Position numbers and translations under genes: made by a program. The notes under the pieces are model-generated. The model was not told the DNA's origin, did no database searches, and worked only from the letters and a program-made list of their open reading frames with translations. Shown here in pieces: positions 61,545 through 64,000 of a DNA stretch of 64,000 bases (the first letter of the stretch is position 1; each line of letters starts with the position of its first letter). The DNA comes from Neostapfia colusana (taxonomy: Eukaryota > Streptophyta > Magnoliopsida > Poales > Poaceae): positions 34,816,720 through 34,880,719 of the forward strand of contig JASWHV010000008.1 of NCBI GenBank assembly GCA_030760725.1, given 5' to 3'.

Positions 61545-62390
61545 GCCCGCTGGCCACGTGGCGCGTTCGGAGCTCATTCCTGCGAAGGGGGGGATGTCCG
61601 CCGCTAAACTGGCTACGTGGCAGGCTCGGGGCTCATCCCCGCAAAGGGGGAGAGGTCCAACCCCATGGGACACGTGTTGCCCCCGAAGCTAGCCTCTGCG
61701 GAGAAGCAAGGCCAGTCCTGCAGGACACGTGTCGCCAGCGGAGCTAGTCGCTGCGGAGAGAAGGGTCCAGCCGGGCGGGACACGTGTCGCTCTCGGAGCT
61801 CACCTCCAAGAGGTCCGACCCGCGGGACATGTGTTGCTCTCGGAGCTCACCTCCGGGAGGTCCGACACTGATGGACACGTGTCGCCTATGGAGCTCACCT
61901 CCGGGAGGTCCGACACTACTGGACACATGTCACCACCGGAGCCCATCTCCGGGAGATCCGAAACTATTGAACATGTGTCAACCTCGGAGCTCGCCTCTGA
62001 GAGGAAAGGAAGATTTGGCGCTACTTGACACGTGGCATTCTCGGAGCCCACCTCCGAAGAGAGGGGAGGTCCAAAACTGACACATGGCACTCACGGAGCT
62101 CACCTCCAAAGAGAGGGAAGTCCGGAATTGACACGTGGCACATTCAGAGCCACCTCCGAAGTAAGGGAGGTCCGGCACTGACATGTGGCGTGCGCGGAGC
62201 TCGTCTCTGGATAGAGGAGAGGTCCCAAACCGCCAGGACACGTGGCGCACGCGGAGCTTGCCTCTGAGGAGAGGGGAGGTCTCGCCCACCTGACATGCGG
62301 CACAACCGGAGCTCGTCTCTGCGGAAAAGGGAGACCAGGCCCCGGCAAGACACATGGAGCCTCCGGAGCTCATCACCGAGGAGGTGACAA
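61545..62390. repeat. G-box minisatellite in LTR H
   Basis: About 16 degenerate units of 45-60 bp. Intact CACGTG cores are at 61555, 61671, 61726, 61781, 61876, 62029, 62132 and 62239, with CACATG or CATGTG variants between them. Units read CGGAGCTC...CCTCTGAGGAGAGG...AGGTCC, the same as in the Tat LTR arrays; 62239-62281 is close to 544-586. Confidence 0.85.
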
Positions 62391-62567
62391 GATTTGAAGC
62401 AGTTTTTCTTCTATGCGCGCGGGAATCCCTGGTACTGAGGAAACCGACACGAATTCCACATTGCTACCGCACCAAATCGATCAGAGATAACTTGTTAATA
62501 TCCAAAAACAATTTGAATAGGACTCTGATTCAAATTCCGATCAGAATAGGACTCTTTTCTGACCCCT

Positions 62568-62576
62568 TATAAATAG
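62568..62576 (+). promoter_or_regulatory. TATA box of LTR H
   Basis: TATAAATAG, about 180 bp downstream of the G-box array. Transcription would start near 62600, followed by a C-rich leader and a strong donor GTAAGGTAGG at about 62781. Confidence 0.7.
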
Positions 62577-63103
62577 AACCGAAAACCTTTGGCTGCAACC
62601 ACAAACTTCTTTTCCACCTCCCAAGTCGACGACTTGGAGCCCTAGCCCTCAACTCGCCAAGCTAACCACCTTCGCCGGAGTTTAGTCGCTGGAGAGCCAC
62701 CGACGAGCCCCGACACGATCGCCAGAGGAGAGCCGACGATTTGTTTTGCTGCCATTGCTAGGAGGAAGGTCCCGAAGAGAGTAAGGTAGGTCTCCAATAC
62801 CACCTTACGACATGATCACAGTTTTCTTTGCATCCATTCCCTCGATCCTTTCGAACAGAAGCTTTTTCCTGGACAAATCACGTGTTGATCGGTTTGATCT
62901 AGATCTTGGGTCAAGATCATCGCCACGTCCACATTTGATCTATACACCTCTGTTCATCAAAAAACCCATGCAAACATGCAAGAACACGTACAAACTAAAC
63001 TGCACCATAGGATTAACATGCATATGCATCATTGCATCTTAAAGTAGAGTTTGTGCATGATGATTGATTGCTATGAATCTTGTATGTGTGTGATCGCGAA
63101 TAG
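62577..63103 (+). other. Leader and first intron-like stretch of LTR H
   Basis: 62577-62780 is a C-rich leader without ATG. The donor GTAAGGTAGG matches in context the donor at 9717 in B. The rest is AT-rich, without a supportable gene. Confidence 0.45.
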
Positions 63104-63187
63104 AAGGACAAGCTCAGGGAGCTATCTATGAAGGATTTCAGCAACAAGACTTCGAGATCCAAGAGCAACCGAAGCCGCAAGAACAAG
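63104..63187 (+). other. Segment 1 of the split mini-frame in LTR H
   Basis: 84 nt between an acceptor-like CGCGAATAG and the donor GCAAGT. 27 open codons rich in Gln and Glu, same phase at both ends as B and G (two leading bases, one trailing base). The sequence is diverged but ends QEQ before the split Gly codon, like QEQQ in B and G. Segment 2 would lie beyond the window. Confidence 0.4.
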
Positions 63188-64000
63188 GCAAGTGCTCCTT
63201 GACCATATTGATCCTATGTTTTGGAAAATGTTTTTCTTGCGAAAACTGTTTATGCTTGAGTAAACATGATGGGAAACCCTTTCATAGGGGTTTACTAGTT
63301 TTGTTAACCACCCTTGTCGCCGGGAAAGTTGATGAGTCGGGTATGGTTTTTGCTTTTATGCTTCGCCGAATCCATGGGATACGGGAAGCGAGATAGATGT
63401 GTCTAGCTAAATACACTCGTATGAATAATGAGAAAAATCGATGTTGTTAATGAACATGAATCAGAGGGAGATCTAGGCAAGCTTGGTTTGTGAATGAGGT
63501 AGAATGAGATGGTGGTTACTTGCCGTAGATCTAAGGACCGGTTCATGCGAGCACGTGCCAGGAAAACAGTGCCACCACAAGGCCAAGTATGGGTGCGGCT
63601 TAGCTGACTAATTAGGTAAGTTGCTAGATTGTTATGGACCGTGGAAGGCGCGGGGAATGGGAGTCGAGTGAGGACTGCCCTGGGAACTGCATGGCACAAG
63701 AGGGGGCCCGTAGGTGGGAGAATTTGGAGATTCTATCCTGCTGGTGAAACCTTAGTGAGTCCATACATCTAGTAGCCCCTATGTAAAGGCTATTGTGTGA
63801 TCTCTTGACCATACACCGACGGATGTGTACTGGTATAATGGAGGTTCTGCAGTCGCCGACGGGTGATGAAATCACAAACTTGTCGGTAAAGTGGTGCCAC
63901 CTCTGTAGAGTGTAAAACTATCATGATAGCCGAGCTTACGGTCACGAGCGCCTGGCCAACTTCCATGATTAGATGGGATGGTTAATGGATGGTTTTGGTT

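Larger units (their letters stand above)
61400..64000 (+). repeat. 3' LTR of element H, continues past the window
   Basis: Starts TGTGACCCTCAATTTTG after the polypurine tract. No similarity to the start of LTR G, so G and H are not one simple element. Order: AT-rich start, G-box minisatellite (61545-62390), TATA box (62568), GC-rich leader to about 62780, then intron-like AT-rich DNA with the conserved split-frame segment at 63104-63187. From 63190 to 64000 I see no gene. Confidence 0.8.

Noticed and set aside
63199..63875. Frames of 65-98 codons near the window end
   Set aside because: They lie in AT-rich LTR or intron-like DNA of H, without motifs, and overlap each other on opposite strands.
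52927..64000. G and H read as one intact element with a 5' LTR at 52927 and a 3' LTR at 61400
   Set aside because: The two LTR starts do not match, no primer site follows LTR G, and gag begins in mid-frame.

Overview
The window looks like pericentromeric or other repeat-rich DNA from a grass (Poaceae). I recognise no host gene, rRNA, tRNA or CRISPR array. Almost every base can be assigned to Ty3/gypsy LTR retrotransposons. The grass assignment is an inference from the high GC of the coding parts, the two element types present, and LTR-in-LTR nesting; no species can be named. There are two groups. (1) A Tat-lineage family (copies A, C, D, E, F) has 1.04-1.15 kb LTRs (TGTCGGTACC...ACTTCGACA), a primer site TGGCGCGCCAGGTAGGGG (fits tRNA-Arg) and an extra gene antisense to gag-pol with a Transposase_28-like N-domain. 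(2) Tekay/Del-like chromoviruses (copy B, LTR G, gag-pol body H) have long LTRs.

The nesting can be read from target-site duplications (TSDs). A (minus strand, 3' LTR cut by the window start) is the oldest layer: 1-8443 and 49242-51121. E (minus, 8444-49236, TSD GAGAC) sits in the reverse transcriptase of A. B (plus, 8816-22720, TSD GCTTA) sits in the 3' LTR of E. C (minus, 26857-45619, TSD ATGCC) sits in the interior of E. D (plus, 33244-40453, TSD GCACC) sits in the RNase H of C. F (minus, from 51122) sits in the gag of A and is cut at 52926 by LTR G (52927 to about 56916). G runs abruptly into the decayed gag-pol H, whose own 3' LTR (61400 to beyond 64000) is of a different type from G.

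State of the copies: B is very young (three differences between two 4044-bp LTRs) and has one open gag-pol frame of 1389 codons, but the N-terminal half of gag is deleted. The gag-pol genes of A, C and D are broken by stops, frameshifts and deletions. E has lost protease to integrase core. In contrast, the antisense gene is intact in C (910 codons, one 78-nt intron) and in E (576 codons, lacking the N-domain and the intron).

The most interesting signals are: (i) a split, acidic mini-frame inside the LTRs of the Tekay-type elements (B, G and H), with a GC-AG intron and conserved phase; (ii) a 55-bp minisatellite in which nearly every unit carries a G-box (CACGTGG), present upstream of the TATA box both in the Tat LTRs and in the unrelated LTR of H; (iii) an antisense gene that outlives pol, with a derived, domain-less version shared by E and F; (iv) a TATA box held in the loop of a 10-bp hairpin.
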